A stretch of DNA of 63,351 bases from the NCBI GenBank assembly GCA_012960535.1, contig DUBB01000040.1, positions 18,076-81,426 of the forward strand, written 5' to 3'. The notes below the pieces were generated by a model. The model ran no database searches and was not told where the DNA came from. It saw only the letters and a list, made by a program, of their open reading frames with translations. Numbering within the stretch: the first letter of the stretch is position 1; each line of letters begins with the position of its first letter. This DNA is from Gammaproteobacteria bacterium (GTDB lineage: Bacteria; Pseudomonadota; Gammaproteobacteria; Pseudomonadales; Azotimanducaceae). Made by a program: the position numbers and the translations under genes. Of the stretch, positions 16,693-24,985 are shown one piece after another.

Positions 16693-17741
16693 TAGGTTGG
16701 GCTTCTTGCATTGGCGGGTTGAATGATAGATTGTTGCCGCTGCCAGCTGAGCCTGGCGCTATAGTATGTAAACAGGTGCTGCCCCGACAATGCAAATGAC
16801 AACAGCAGAGCGATGCTGAGTGGCCAGAAATAAAGTGATTTCTCAGGTCTGAAGGTTTCTTGCTCGATTTCTATGGGTTCAAGTTGATCCAGCGCAGCAT
16901 AAATGCCGGTTAGCTCTGCGGTGGATCTGGCGCGCTGATAAATACCGCCAGTGAGGTCGGCGATTTCAGTCAGAGACTGGGTGTCCAACTCTGCTGAAGG
17001 ATTAACGGTCCGGTTAAAGAGTAGACCAGAGACCTCCATTTCATCTGCCCCAAAACCCACTGTATAAATACGGATACCTTCCTTGGCAGCTAGCTTTGCG
17101 GCCTGCAGAGGGGAAACCTCACCGATATTATTGACGCCATCGGTTAACAGAATGAGAACACGGTTTTCCGATGGACGATCAAGTAGACGTTTAACGGCAA
17201 GACCAATCGCATCGCCAATGGCGGTTTTACCACCGGCAATTCCGAGCGGTGTTTCCTCCAGGAGGGTACGGACAGTGGATCTATCAAAGGTCAGCGGTGT
17301 TTGCAGGTAGGCTTGGCTACCGAACAGAATCAGCCCCAGTCGATCACCCTTGCGGCGTTCTACGAAATCGCCGACCACGGTTTTCACCGCTGCCAGGCGA
17401 GTCACCAACTGCCTTTCCAGGCGCATATCCTGGGTTCCCATAGAGCCTGAGATGTCCACAGCCAGCAGTAAATCACGGCCACTTTGCGGTAGTTCTATGG
17501 GTTCGCCCACCCATCTGGGCTGACTCGCTGCCATAACCAGGCAAATCCAGATCAGCAAGGCGATGACTCTGATAAGCCACAGCCGACGGTGGGCGCCCTG
17601 AGACTGTACAGTCATCTGCTTAAGCTGCTCAAAGAACGGAATTCGCAGAGCTGGATCCTGCTGTTGAGCAGGTCGTAGCAACATGACCAGCAACGGCACT
17701 GGCAATGCCCAGAAAGCCCAGGGCCAGATAAACTCCATCAT
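16692..17741 (-). CDS. batA: BatA-type VWA domain membrane protein (349 aa)
   Basis: N-terminal membrane anchor, second hydrophobic helix near residue 60, then a VWA domain with a canonical MIDAS DISGSM and a C-terminal transmembrane helix (YFWPLSIALLLSFALSG). VWA domains bind a divalent metal and protein partners. It overlaps the upstream DUF4381 gene by 4 nt (ATGA) and the downstream VWA-TPR gene by 1 nt, so all are one operon. MoxR ATPases are thought to act as chaperones for partner VWA proteins, which fits this order. Confidence 0.92.
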   Translation of the reverse strand: MMEFIWPWAFWALPVPLLVMLLRPAQQQDPALRIPFFEQLKQMTVQSQGAHRRLWLIRVIALLIWICLVMAASQPRWVGEPIELPQSGRDLLLAVDISGSMGTQDMRLERQLVTRLAAVKTVVGDFVERRKGDRLGLILFGSQAYLQTPLTFDRSTVRTLLEETPLGIAGGKTAIGDAIGLAVKRLLDRPSENRVLILLTDGVNNIGEVSPLQAAKLAAKEGIRIYTVGFGADEMEVSGLLFNRTVNPSAELDTQSLTEIADLTGGIYQRARSTAELTGIYAALDQLEPIEIEQETFRPEKSLYFWPLSIALLLSFALSGQHLFTYYSARLSWQRQQSIIQPANARSPT

Positions 17742-18253
17742 AGCGTGTCTCCGGGTTCATCCAACTTGCTGTGCTGCTTAATCCATAAATGGCCCAGATG
17801 CTGCAATTGCGCTACATCGGCGTTAACTTCTCGAGTGTAGTTTGAGTCGATCAACGCTTGACCAGCGCCCATTCTAAATTCGCTGGAACCACTGCTCTTA
17901 TCAAGGAATGTAACCCAGGCGATGCCATTGAGGGAGGCGACCTTTTCACGGGGATAGGCGTGCAGAGCGACCCGCTTTAGCAGTAACTGGAGTTGAAGTA
18001 GAAATAATCTGGTGTCGGCACATTGCTGATAGTGGTTAAAGATGGTTTTGAGCTCTTGTTGTGCAATTGCTCGATAACGGTTTGCCTGCCAGTATTTCAG
18101 CGCGCGAAATAGTCCCCATGCTATTAGCGCCAGGGCCAGCAGGGCTAGCACCCACCAGCCTAGTGCAGGCGGCCACGGACCGATTGCGCCAGGCAGGTGA
18201 ATGTCACGCAGCTGTTCCAGCGGATCTGCTTGTACAGGCATTGCTTGCGCCAT
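17738..18253 (-). CDS. DUF4381 domain membrane protein (171 aa)
   Basis: The start is placed at ATG 18253 rather than 18304: GAGGGAG stands about 8 nt upstream and the DUF58 stop is at 18255-18257, leaving a 1-bp gap. A short extracytoplasmic N-terminus with a LPGAIGPWPPALGWW motif is followed by one transmembrane helix (VLALLALALIAWGLF) and a soluble helical domain. The family is found almost only in moxR-bat type operons. Function unknown. It ends in a 4-nt overlap with batA. Confidence 0.9.
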   Translation of the reverse strand: MAQAMPVQADPLEQLRDIHLPGAIGPWPPALGWWVLALLALALIAWGLFRALKYWQANRYRAIAQQELKTIFNHYQQCADTRLFLLQLQLLLKRVALHAYPREKVASLNGIAWVTFLDKSSGSSEFRMGAGQALIDSNYTREVNADVAQLQHLGHLWIKQHSKLDEPGDTL

Positions 18254-18254
18254 T

Positions 18255-19223
18255 TCAGCGGCTCCCTCGAAGACGGTGGGCGTTAATCCCATCCACGGCC
18301 TCATCCGTGGTTGCGATTGAAATCAGGGGGCACTTTAGCCGGCCGAAAGTCTGCTCTAGTTGCGCACGCCGATTTTTATGCTGGGACTGGTACTCATGCC
18401 TTATCGATGCTGAAGCAGTGTTGATGGGGAGTTTTCGTTCACCGTCTGTGACGGTATACAGGTCAGGTGCTGGCAGCTGCTGTTCCAGCGGATCGGAAAT
18501 GACGATGCCAATAACGTCGTTGTACCTTGCCAACTGTTGCAGATAAAGCAGCGCCTGGTCATTCATTCGAGTGAAATCACTGATTAATATAATGCTGCTG
18601 CCGTGTTTACATACCCGCCGTGCATTAGTTAATGCCTGCGCCAATGCATCGGTGCTAAGGGCCGGACTGGAGACTTCGAGCCGGTGATTGAACTGGTCTA
18701 TTTCATGGATAAGACGAAGAACTGAGTGTCGACTTCTACGCGGCCTGATTTCTCTGTGCTCCTCATCACTGAAAACGATGCCGCCAATTCGGTCGCCCTG
18801 TTCCAAGCCAGACCAGGCCAGCAAGGCCGCGATTCTTGCCGCTGCTACTGACTTAAAACGTCTTCGTGAACCAAAGAACATGTGGGCTGATTGATCAACA
18901 ACAATGAGCACTGGGCGTTCTTTTTCTTCCTGAAATAATTTGGTATGGGCAACCTGGGTTCGTGCTGTGACCCGCCAGTCAATAGTTCGAACGTCGTCTC
19001 CGGGCTGGTAAACCCGAACTTCAGAGAAATCGATGCCACGGCCCTGGAATTTTGATCGAAGCTGGCCGGACAGGGGATTGGACGCTTTTGCCAATGACAT
19101 CAGGTCAACCTTGCCTGCTTCATAGCGAAGATCAATCAGATCCTTCACATGGGTGTAGGGGCCAAGGCTGAGATCTTTGGAGTTGTGTGCGGGCACGGTT
19201 ATCGAATCAGGCGGTTGCGACAC
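18255..19223 (-). CDS. DUF58 domain protein (322 aa)
   Basis: DUF58 proteins have a degenerate VWA fold; here the MIDAS-like VVDQSAHMFFGS and the family motif PGDDVRTIDWRVTAR are visible. It is encoded directly after moxR with a 17-nt overlap, the standard moxR-DUF58 pair. No signal peptide or membrane segment is obvious. It is thought to cooperate with the MoxR ATPase and the VWA proteins that follow in the operon. Confidence 0.92.
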   Translation of the reverse strand: MSQPPDSITVPAHNSKDLSLGPYTHVKDLIDLRYEAGKVDLMSLAKASNPLSGQLRSKFQGRGIDFSEVRVYQPGDDVRTIDWRVTARTQVAHTKLFQEEKERPVLIVVDQSAHMFFGSRRRFKSVAAARIAALLAWSGLEQGDRIGGIVFSDEEHREIRPRRSRHSVLRLIHEIDQFNHRLEVSSPALSTDALAQALTNARRVCKHGSSIILISDFTRMNDQALLYLQQLARYNDVIGIVISDPLEQQLPAPDLYTVTDGERKLPINTASASIRHEYQSQHKNRRAQLEQTFGRLKCPLISIATTDEAVDGINAHRLRGSR

Positions 19224-20175
19224 GGTCTAGCAGGGCCAGCATCACCTGTTCAGCATCAATACCCATTGCTTCTGCTTCGAAACTGACCACAATCCGATGC
19301 CTGAAGACATCGGTTGCTACAGCTTGAACATCGTCTGGACTGACGAAATCCTTGCCATTGAGATAAGCATGGGCCCGAGCACACAGATCAAGGGAAATGG
19401 TTGCTCTTGGTGAGGCTCCGTAATCGAGCCAGTTCGCCAGATCTTCGCCAAATATTTCAGGTTTGCGGGTAGCCATGGTCAACTGAACTATATAATTTTC
19501 AACCACCGGTTCCATGTGCAGAGACAGTACTTCCTGACGGGCGGCGAAGATGTCCTGCTGTGTGATGGGTTTTACCGACTTTATTGGATCGGAAAATTTT
19601 TGCCTCGCTTCGTTTCGAACCAACTTAAGGATGGCGTGTTCAGATGCTGAATCTGGATAATCAATCTGCACATGCATGAGGAAGCGATCGAGTTGCGCCT
19701 CAGGCAAGGGGTAGGTACCTTCCTGTTCAATCGGATTTTGCGTTGCCATGACCAGGAATAGAGGCGGTAAGGCCATGGTCTGCCTACCGTGGCTGACCTG
19801 TCTTTCGCCCATAGCCTCAAGCAGTGCGGATTGAACCTTTGCTGGTGCACGATTGATTTCGTCAGCAAGAATCAGATTGTGAAAGATCGGCCCCTCTTGA
19901 AAGATAAAGGTGCCTTCCTGGGCGCGATAGATCTCGGTACCGGTGATATCTGAAGGTAGTAGGTCCGGGGTGAATTGGATGCGTTGAAAGTCCCCCTCTA
20001 TGCCAGTGGCCAGTGTTTTTATTGCTTTTGTTTTGGCTAATCCGGGCGCCCCTTCGACTAGAAGGTGGCCATCTGATAGCAACGCCATCAACAAGCGGTC
20101 TACCAGGACTTCCTGGCCAATAATCTGGTCTGCCAGCCATCTTCTTAGGGCTAGAATAGGTTCAAGGTGCTGCAT
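19207..20175 (-). CDS. MoxR family AAA+ ATPase (322 aa)
   Basis: Walker A GAPGLAKT (about residues 38-45), Walker B LILADEINRAP, sensor 1 ATQNP and the MoxR C-terminal lid. The chaperone-like ATPase is the first gene of the operon moxR-DUF58-DUF4381-batA-batBC-batD on the minus strand, all junctions touching or overlapping. The operon is divergent from amt with a 382-bp intergenic region holding its presumed promoter. Such operons are usually tied to envelope or oxidative stress tolerance; the client here is presumably one of the VWA proteins. Confidence 0.95.
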   Translation of the reverse strand: MQHLEPILALRRWLADQIIGQEVLVDRLLMALLSDGHLLVEGAPGLAKTKAIKTLATGIEGDFQRIQFTPDLLPSDITGTEIYRAQEGTFIFQEGPIFHNLILADEINRAPAKVQSALLEAMGERQVSHGRQTMALPPLFLVMATQNPIEQEGTYPLPEAQLDRFLMHVQIDYPDSASEHAILKLVRNEARQKFSDPIKSVKPITQQDIFAARQEVLSLHMEPVVENYIVQLTMATRKPEIFGEDLANWLDYGASPRATISLDLCARAHAYLNGKDFVSPDDVQAVATDVFRHRIVVSFEAEAMGIDAEQVMLALLDRVATA

Positions 20176-20557
20176 ATCAAATTACTCACGTTCGGGTTCA
20201 GGTTCTTTTAGTAAAACATCCAGTTGCTGGCTATAGACCACGCCTGATCGTGATCGTTCCCGTTAAGCTCCTGGGTATTGGATTGCTCCCTATTTGAGGG
20301 CGCTGGCGGGCCATTTCAAGAGAACTCCTGACTGACCGGATTTCCATTAGCGGTCGCTACCATCAAACTGATTTGTCGGGCTATGCGCCAAAAAAACCGT
20401 TATTTGCGGGCATTGTCATCTATGTCCGCTTGTTTTTCCAGTACAGCGCTCGGACCAGGGCGTTTGTATTGTGGAAATGAGCTGGTCTAGGTAGACTTAT
20501 TGATGAACAGTGCCGGCTTTATGGGCAGGTAGATAATTGATCAGGAAAGGTTTGTTT
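20176..20557. other. divergent intergenic region between moxR and amt
   Basis: 382 bp without a credible gene. It must hold the promoters of the moxR-bat operon and of amt. I looked for a sigma54 -24/-12 site, common for amt genes, and saw no good match. AGGAAAGG at 20542-20549 is the amt ribosome site. Confidence 0.45.
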
Positions 20558-21847
20558 ATGCGTGTATTTTTCTATTCCCTGGGGCTGATGGCTTTATTTT
20601 TTTCACAGACCGTTCTGGCGGGTGAGGATCTTGATTCCGGTAATACAGCTTGGATACTGACTTCGACTGCTCTGGTCCTGTTTATGACCATACCGGGTCT
20701 TTCCCTGTTTTATGGCGGACTGGTCAGGGTAAAGAATGTTCTTTCCGTATTAATGCAGTGTTTTGCTATAACCTGCATGGTTTCGGTTATCTGGCTTGTT
20801 ATTGGTTACTCGCTGGCCTTTGATACCGGCAATGATGTGATTGGCGGGCTCAGCAAAGTTTTTATGGCTGGCGTTACCGAGGATTCGGTGAGCAACGGCC
20901 TTCCGGAAAGCGTATTTTCAATGTTCCAGTTGACCTTTGCGATCATCACGCCGGCTTTGATTGTCGGTGGCTTTGCAGAGCGTATGCGGTTCTCGTCGAT
21001 GATGTTGTTTTCCGGGCTATGGGTCGTCATCGTATATGCCCCAATTACTCATTGGGTGTGGGGAGGAGGCTGGCTCCAACAGCTTGGATTACTCGATTTT
21101 GCGGGTGGTGTTGTAGTGCATATTAGCGCCGGCACAGCGGCATTGGTTGCTGCCATAGTTATGGGTAAAAGGCGGGGATTCCCTAGCTCGCCCATGCCCC
21201 CTCACAATATGACCATGACCATTACCGGTGCGGGTATGTTATGGGTTGGCTGGTTTGGATTTAATGCAGGTAGTGCGCTTGCAGCCAACGGTGATGCAGG
21301 CATGGCAATGTTGGCTACCCATATGTCAGCAGCAGCTGGGGCATTGGCCTGGTTGAGTTGTGAATGGTATCGATTTGGAAGGCCCAGTGTTCTGGGCGCG
21401 GTCACCGGTATGGTGGCCGGTCTGGGTACTATTACGCCCGCATCAGGGTTTGTCGGCCCTGCCGGAGGGCTGGTTATTGGGATCCTGGCTGGAATAGTCT
21501 GTTTTAATGCAACCGTATTCCTGAAGCAGCGCCTGCAGATTGATGATTCCCTGGATGTTTTTCCGGTTCACGGCGTAGGTGGGGCGCTGGGAACCATTTT
21601 AGCTGCAGTCTTTGCAAGTGCCAGCATCGGGGTTTTCAGTGGCCAGGGTTATAACGAAGGTATGACCATGGGCTCGCAGTTACAGGTCCAGGTTATTGGC
21701 GTGGTTTCCTGCCTTGTATATACCGCCCTGGCCTCTTATGTGCTCCTCAAATTAGTTGATAACGTGCTCGGATTGCGAGTATCACAGGATGAAGAAACCG
21801 AAGGCCTGGATCTAAATCAGCATAATGAACGAGGATATGATCTATAG
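20558..21847 (+). CDS. amt: ammonium transporter (Amt/MEP/Rh family, 429 aa)
   Basis: The ATG at 20558 follows AGGAAAGG (20542-20549) and begins a good signal peptide (MRVFFYSLGLMALFF...VLA) before the first transmembrane helix; an upstream TTG at 20537 is less likely. Eleven or so helices follow, with the conserved PGLSLFYGGLVR, WVWGGGWL and DVFPVHGVGGALG segments that line the ammonium conduction pore. The protein imports ammonium across the inner membrane. Unusually for the family there is no glnK (PII) gene beside it; none is visible in the 170 bp downstream before ddl. Confidence 0.95.
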   Translation: MRVFFYSLGLMALFFSQTVLAGEDLDSGNTAWILTSTALVLFMTIPGLSLFYGGLVRVKNVLSVLMQCFAITCMVSVIWLVIGYSLAFDTGNDVIGGLSKVFMAGVTEDSVSNGLPESVFSMFQLTFAIITPALIVGGFAERMRFSSMMLFSGLWVVIVYAPITHWVWGGGWLQQLGLLDFAGGVVVHISAGTAALVAAIVMGKRRGFPSSPMPPHNMTMTITGAGMLWVGWFGFNAGSALAANGDAGMAMLATHMSAAAGALAWLSCEWYRFGRPSVLGAVTGMVAGLGTITPASGFVGPAGGLVIGILAGIVCFNATVFLKQRLQIDDSLDVFPVHGVGGALGTILAAVFASASIGVFSGQGYNEGMTMGSQLQVQVIGVVSCLVYTALASYVLLKLVDNVLGLRVSQDEETEGLDLNQHNERGYDL

Positions 21848-22020
21848 TCGTGCCGGTAATTGCTGGCGTGTTGGCTGCGACCGTGATTCGAACAATACAC
21901 GCTATTGATTTGAAACTCTGGCAATTGAAACCGCTAGGTCAGCTGCAGCACCTGGAATAAAACCAGAGCATTCTAAGGATACGATCTTCTGCACCATTGA
22001 ACAGCTATCTTGGACCTTTT

Positions 22021-22974
22021 TTACGGTCTTGCCGCTGCCTGCTCAACCAGTAATTTGACCAGTTCATCGAATGTCAGGCCAAAGCCCCTGGCCCCATCTG
22101 GGTATAAGCTGGTAGGTGTCATTCCAGGCAGGGTATTCACTTCCAGCAAAATGCATTTGTCATCGTCGGTAAGCAGAAAGTCGGCCCTTGAAAGGTCTCT
22201 GCAGCCCAGGCAGACATGGGCTTTGATCGCTATTTTCTGTAATGAGGCACTGATTTCACTGGATATATTGGCTGGCATGATGTGTTCTGACAATCCGGCG
22301 GTGTAGCGATGCTCGAAGTCATACCAGCTGTTTTCAGGTGTAGTGATCTCGATAACGGGAAATGCTTTGGCCTGGCCCTGGTCTTGTAAAATACCGACAG
22401 TCATTTCTCTGCCGTTGATTCGCTGTTCAATTAACAGTTGGTCATCATAGCTAAAGGCTTTGCTTACCGCTTTTTGCAGCCCCTGTACGTCGTTAACCAG
22501 GGATATGCCCAGGGCACTGCCCTGACGTGCCGGTTTGACCACGACATTGACCCCCAGTACCGCCATGGCACGATCAACAGCCTGCTTGGTGCCATTGGAT
22601 ATATGGGCACTGACATGATCAGCCAGGGGTAGCTCAGCTTCTCGAAAAAGACCTTTGGCCGCGATTTTATCCATGGCCAGGGCGCTGGCCTGTACGCCCG
22701 AACCAACATAGGCGAATTGCATTGTTTCCAGAAGCCCCTGAATGGTCCCATCTTCTCCTGGTGGGCCATGCAGAACAGGAAAGACTACATCTGGTTTGAA
22801 CGCAGTCAGGTTCTGGATTAAAGCGTTGTCCAGTTCGAAATTTTGTACCTGCGTGTAGTGAACCGCCAGAGCCGACAGAACTGCGGTCGCGCTTGTTCGG
22901 GATACACTGGCTTCATTTGAATTGCCTCCGCTGATCAAGGCAATCCGGAGTGGGGTTGATGCTGCTTGATTCAC
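22021..22974 (-). CDS. ddl: D-alanine--D-alanine ligase
   Basis: ATP-grasp ligase joining two D-alanines for peptidoglycan precursor synthesis. Visible motifs are the N-terminal SGGNSNEASVS, HGPPGEDGTIQG, and the C-terminal ATP/Mg site DLSRADFLLTDDDKCILLEVNTLPGMTPTS seen in parts. The length of 317 aa is normal for DdlB-type enzymes. It is not in the mur/ftsZ cluster but follows an SMP-30 gene with a 4-nt overlap, so it is translationally coupled to a putative lactonase. Confidence 0.95.
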   Translation of the reverse strand: MNQAASTPLRIALISGGNSNEASVSRTSATAVLSALAVHYTQVQNFELDNALIQNLTAFKPDVVFPVLHGPPGEDGTIQGLLETMQFAYVGSGVQASALAMDKIAAKGLFREAELPLADHVSAHISNGTKQAVDRAMAVLGVNVVVKPARQGSALGISLVNDVQGLQKAVSKAFSYDDQLLIEQRINGREMTVGILQDQGQAKAFPVIEITTPENSWYDFEHRYTAGLSEHIMPANISSEISASLQKIAIKAHVCLGCRDLSRADFLLTDDDKCILLEVNTLPGMTPTSLYPDGARGFGLTFDELVKLLVEQAAARP

Positions 22975-23810
22975 GGTCTACCTGCTCCTGCAACTGAAAC
23001 ATCAGCGTATTCGATTCTACCATCGCGTCGAGCCTTGCATTGCTCGGGGCTCGAACTACTCGCGGTGCAGATAAACAGCCGCTTGCCATTTTCGCCACCC
23101 AGCATGCAGGCGTAAGCCTGATGTTCTACTTTGATGCGATCGGTAACTGCACCACCTTCGGTGAGTCGCAGGCACTCGTTGCTTATGGGAGATGCGACCC
23201 AGATACCGCTGTCTTCATCAAGGCAAATACCATCGGGTAGGGCGCCATCCATCTGTGCCCAGACTCGGCGGTTAGATAGTGCGCCATGCTGGTCTATGTC
23301 AAAAGCAGTGAGCCGAGCTGCCATGGATTCCGCAACAATCAGTGTTCTGCCGTCTGGGGTAATTACTGTGCCATTGGGAAACTGTAAATCATCAGCCACA
23401 ATGGAAGCGGTTCCGTCTTCTGAGACCATAATGAGCTCAGCGGGCTTCCGGCTGGCACGAGAAATCAGGTCAAATCCGAAATTACCAACGTAGCACCTTC
23501 CTTTTGCGTCAACGACCATATCGTTGCAGTGATAGCTGGCTAACTGACTGAGATCAGCGTATTCGCTGAGTTCGCCGGCTTCATCTATGAGTAGTTTTTT
23601 ATCCGTCATGGACACGACCACCAGGCGCTGATCGGGCAGCCAGCCTAAACCAGAAGGTTGTTGCGGCACCTTGGCTATGACCTGGCTAGTTCCATCCAAG
23701 TTCAGCTTAATGACTTCATGGGCGTGCATGTCGGAGAACCACAAATGATTATCGTGCCATCTGGGACCCTCACCAAAACATATGCCGTCCAGCAAGGTTG
23801 CTGTGTCCAT
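22971..23810 (-). CDS. SMP-30/gluconolactonase family protein (279 aa)
   Basis: Six-bladed beta-propeller family. The N-terminal GICFGEGPRW contains the metal-binding Glu, and NDMVVDAKGRCYVGNFGF, FPNGTVITPDGRTLIVAES and PDGICLDEDSGIWVAS carry the expected Asn and Asp metal ligands. Members hydrolyse sugar lactones or related esters. No signal peptide, so cytosolic. Substrate is not predictable. It overlaps ddl by 4 nt and is the upstream gene of that pair. Confidence 0.9.
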   Translation of the reverse strand: MDTATLLDGICFGEGPRWHDNHLWFSDMHAHEVIKLNLDGTSQVIAKVPQQPSGLGWLPDQRLVVVSMTDKKLLIDEAGELSEYADLSQLASYHCNDMVVDAKGRCYVGNFGFDLISRASRKPAELIMVSEDGTASIVADDLQFPNGTVITPDGRTLIVAESMAARLTAFDIDQHGALSNRRVWAQMDGALPDGICLDEDSGIWVASPISNECLRLTEGGAVTDRIKVEHQAYACMLGGENGKRLFICTASSSSPEQCKARRDGRIEYADVSVAGAGRP

Positions 23811-23954
23811 CGTTTCTACTCCTGTGTTTTGGCCATTTTAGCAGGAAAAGTCAACTCGGGTGATGATCTCTCTAATCGTTCTGTGCCTCGTGGCATTATT
23901 TGATATTCGTGTAGGGCAAACCTGAAAAATGATAGAACGAAGCTGATACCTGCC

Positions 23955-24200
23955 TTAGCCGGGCGATAATTTCAGAAAGGACTTGAGCTGATCTATGGAA
24001 AATGGCCATGCCAGTTCATTCGGGCAGTGTTCAGCCGTGATTACGGGTATGCGGATACCGTAACGATCAAGGAGAGTATCAGAATTCGCTATTTCTACCT
24101 CGGTAAGGGTCATATCGTGTTGCTGCTGCAGCGCTTGAATTTGGGCCAGGGCCAACTCGCAGAGGTGGCAGCCTGATGTAGTATAGAGGCTGACCTTCAT
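23955..24200 (-). CDS. glutaredoxin-like (DUF836) thiol protein (81 aa)
   Basis: The start at ATG 24200 overlaps the tatD stop (ATGA), preferable to the longer frame from 24215. MKVSLYTTSGCHLCELA is a thioredoxin-fold N-terminus with a CxxC redox motif, and IPVI supplies the cis-proline. At 81 aa it is a minimal glutaredoxin-like protein of the DUF836/YruB kind, probably a cytosolic thiol-disulfide oxidoreductase. It is the third gene of slt-tatD-grx on the minus strand. Confidence 0.88.
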   Translation of the reverse strand: MKVSLYTTSGCHLCELALAQIQALQQQHDMTLTEVEIANSDTLLDRYGIRIPVITAEHCPNELAWPFSIDQLKSFLKLSPG

Positions 24201-24979
24201 GGCAGGTGGAAACATTTTTTGGCATTCCTGCTGGTCTGACTGGCAAGCCGATCTGTAGATGTGTTCAGTAGCTGCGCGACGACTCTGCTTATTTCGTAAA
24301 GATGGGCTGGTTCACAGCGACGATTGGGTGGCTTAGGCTTTAGTGTCCGGGGTAGAAGGTAAGGCGCATCTGTCTCGAGTAATAACCGGTCAGCGGGAAT
24401 CAGTTCAACGAGTTCCTGGAGGTGTTTGCCGCGTCGTTCGTCACAGATCCAGCCTGTGATACCAATGTAGCAATCAAGGTCCAGGTAGGCCTGCAGAGCG
24501 GTTCTATCACCGGTGAAACAATGCACAACAACATGGTTGAGTTGATCTCGGTACGATGCCAGGATCTGTGCAAAATCAGGATAGGCATCTCGTTCGTGAA
24601 GGAACACAGGCAGGTCCAGTTCGCTGGCTAGTTGCAACTGCGCCTCGAACGCACTGCGTTGAATATCTCTTGGGCTGAAGTCCCGAAAGTAGTCCAGGCC
24701 TGTTTCACCAATCGCCCGAACCTTCGGGTTTGTTGCGAGGGACTTGATTTCCTGCAAGGCTTGGCTTGAGCATTCTATTGCGTGGTGAGGGTGAATTCCC
24801 GCAGTAGAGAACAGGTAATCTCGGCTGGAGGCCAATTGCAGTGCATCCGAACTGCTACTTAATGATGCACCGGTAATGAGTAAATACTGCACCTGTGCCA
24901 GCTGCGCTCGGTCGAGAACTTGGTCCAGGTCCTCTTGGAAGGATTCATGAGTGAGATTGGCACCGATGTCAATAAGCAT
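24197..24979 (-). CDS. tatD: TatD family metal-dependent DNase (260 aa)
   Basis: TIM-barrel hydrolase. DIGANLTHESF is the family start, and the metal ligands appear in HERDAYPDF, HCFTGD and LETDAPYLLPRT. TatD-type enzymes act as 3'-5' exonucleases or D-aminoacyl hydrolase-like proteins in the cytosol. It lies 6 bp after slt and overlaps the glutaredoxin-like gene by 4 nt. The paralogue TatD versus YjjV/YcfH cannot be decided firmly; the ANLTH opening favours TatD. Confidence 0.92.
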   Translation of the reverse strand: MLIDIGANLTHESFQEDLDQVLDRAQLAQVQYLLITGASLSSSSDALQLASSRDYLFSTAGIHPHHAIECSSQALQEIKSLATNPKVRAIGETGLDYFRDFSPRDIQRSAFEAQLQLASELDLPVFLHERDAYPDFAQILASYRDQLNHVVVHCFTGDRTALQAYLDLDCYIGITGWICDERRGKHLQELVELIPADRLLLETDAPYLLPRTLKPKPPNRRCEPAHLYEISRVVAQLLNTSTDRLASQTSRNAKKCFHLP

Positions 24980-24985
24980 ATAAGA

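Noticed and set aside
20176..20557. sigma54 promoter for amt
   Set aside because: No GG/GC pair with the right spacing matched the -24/-12 consensus.
21870..21900. GATTCGAAC resembling a tRNA T-loop downstream of amt
   Set aside because: No cloverleaf can be formed with the surrounding bases; a chance match.
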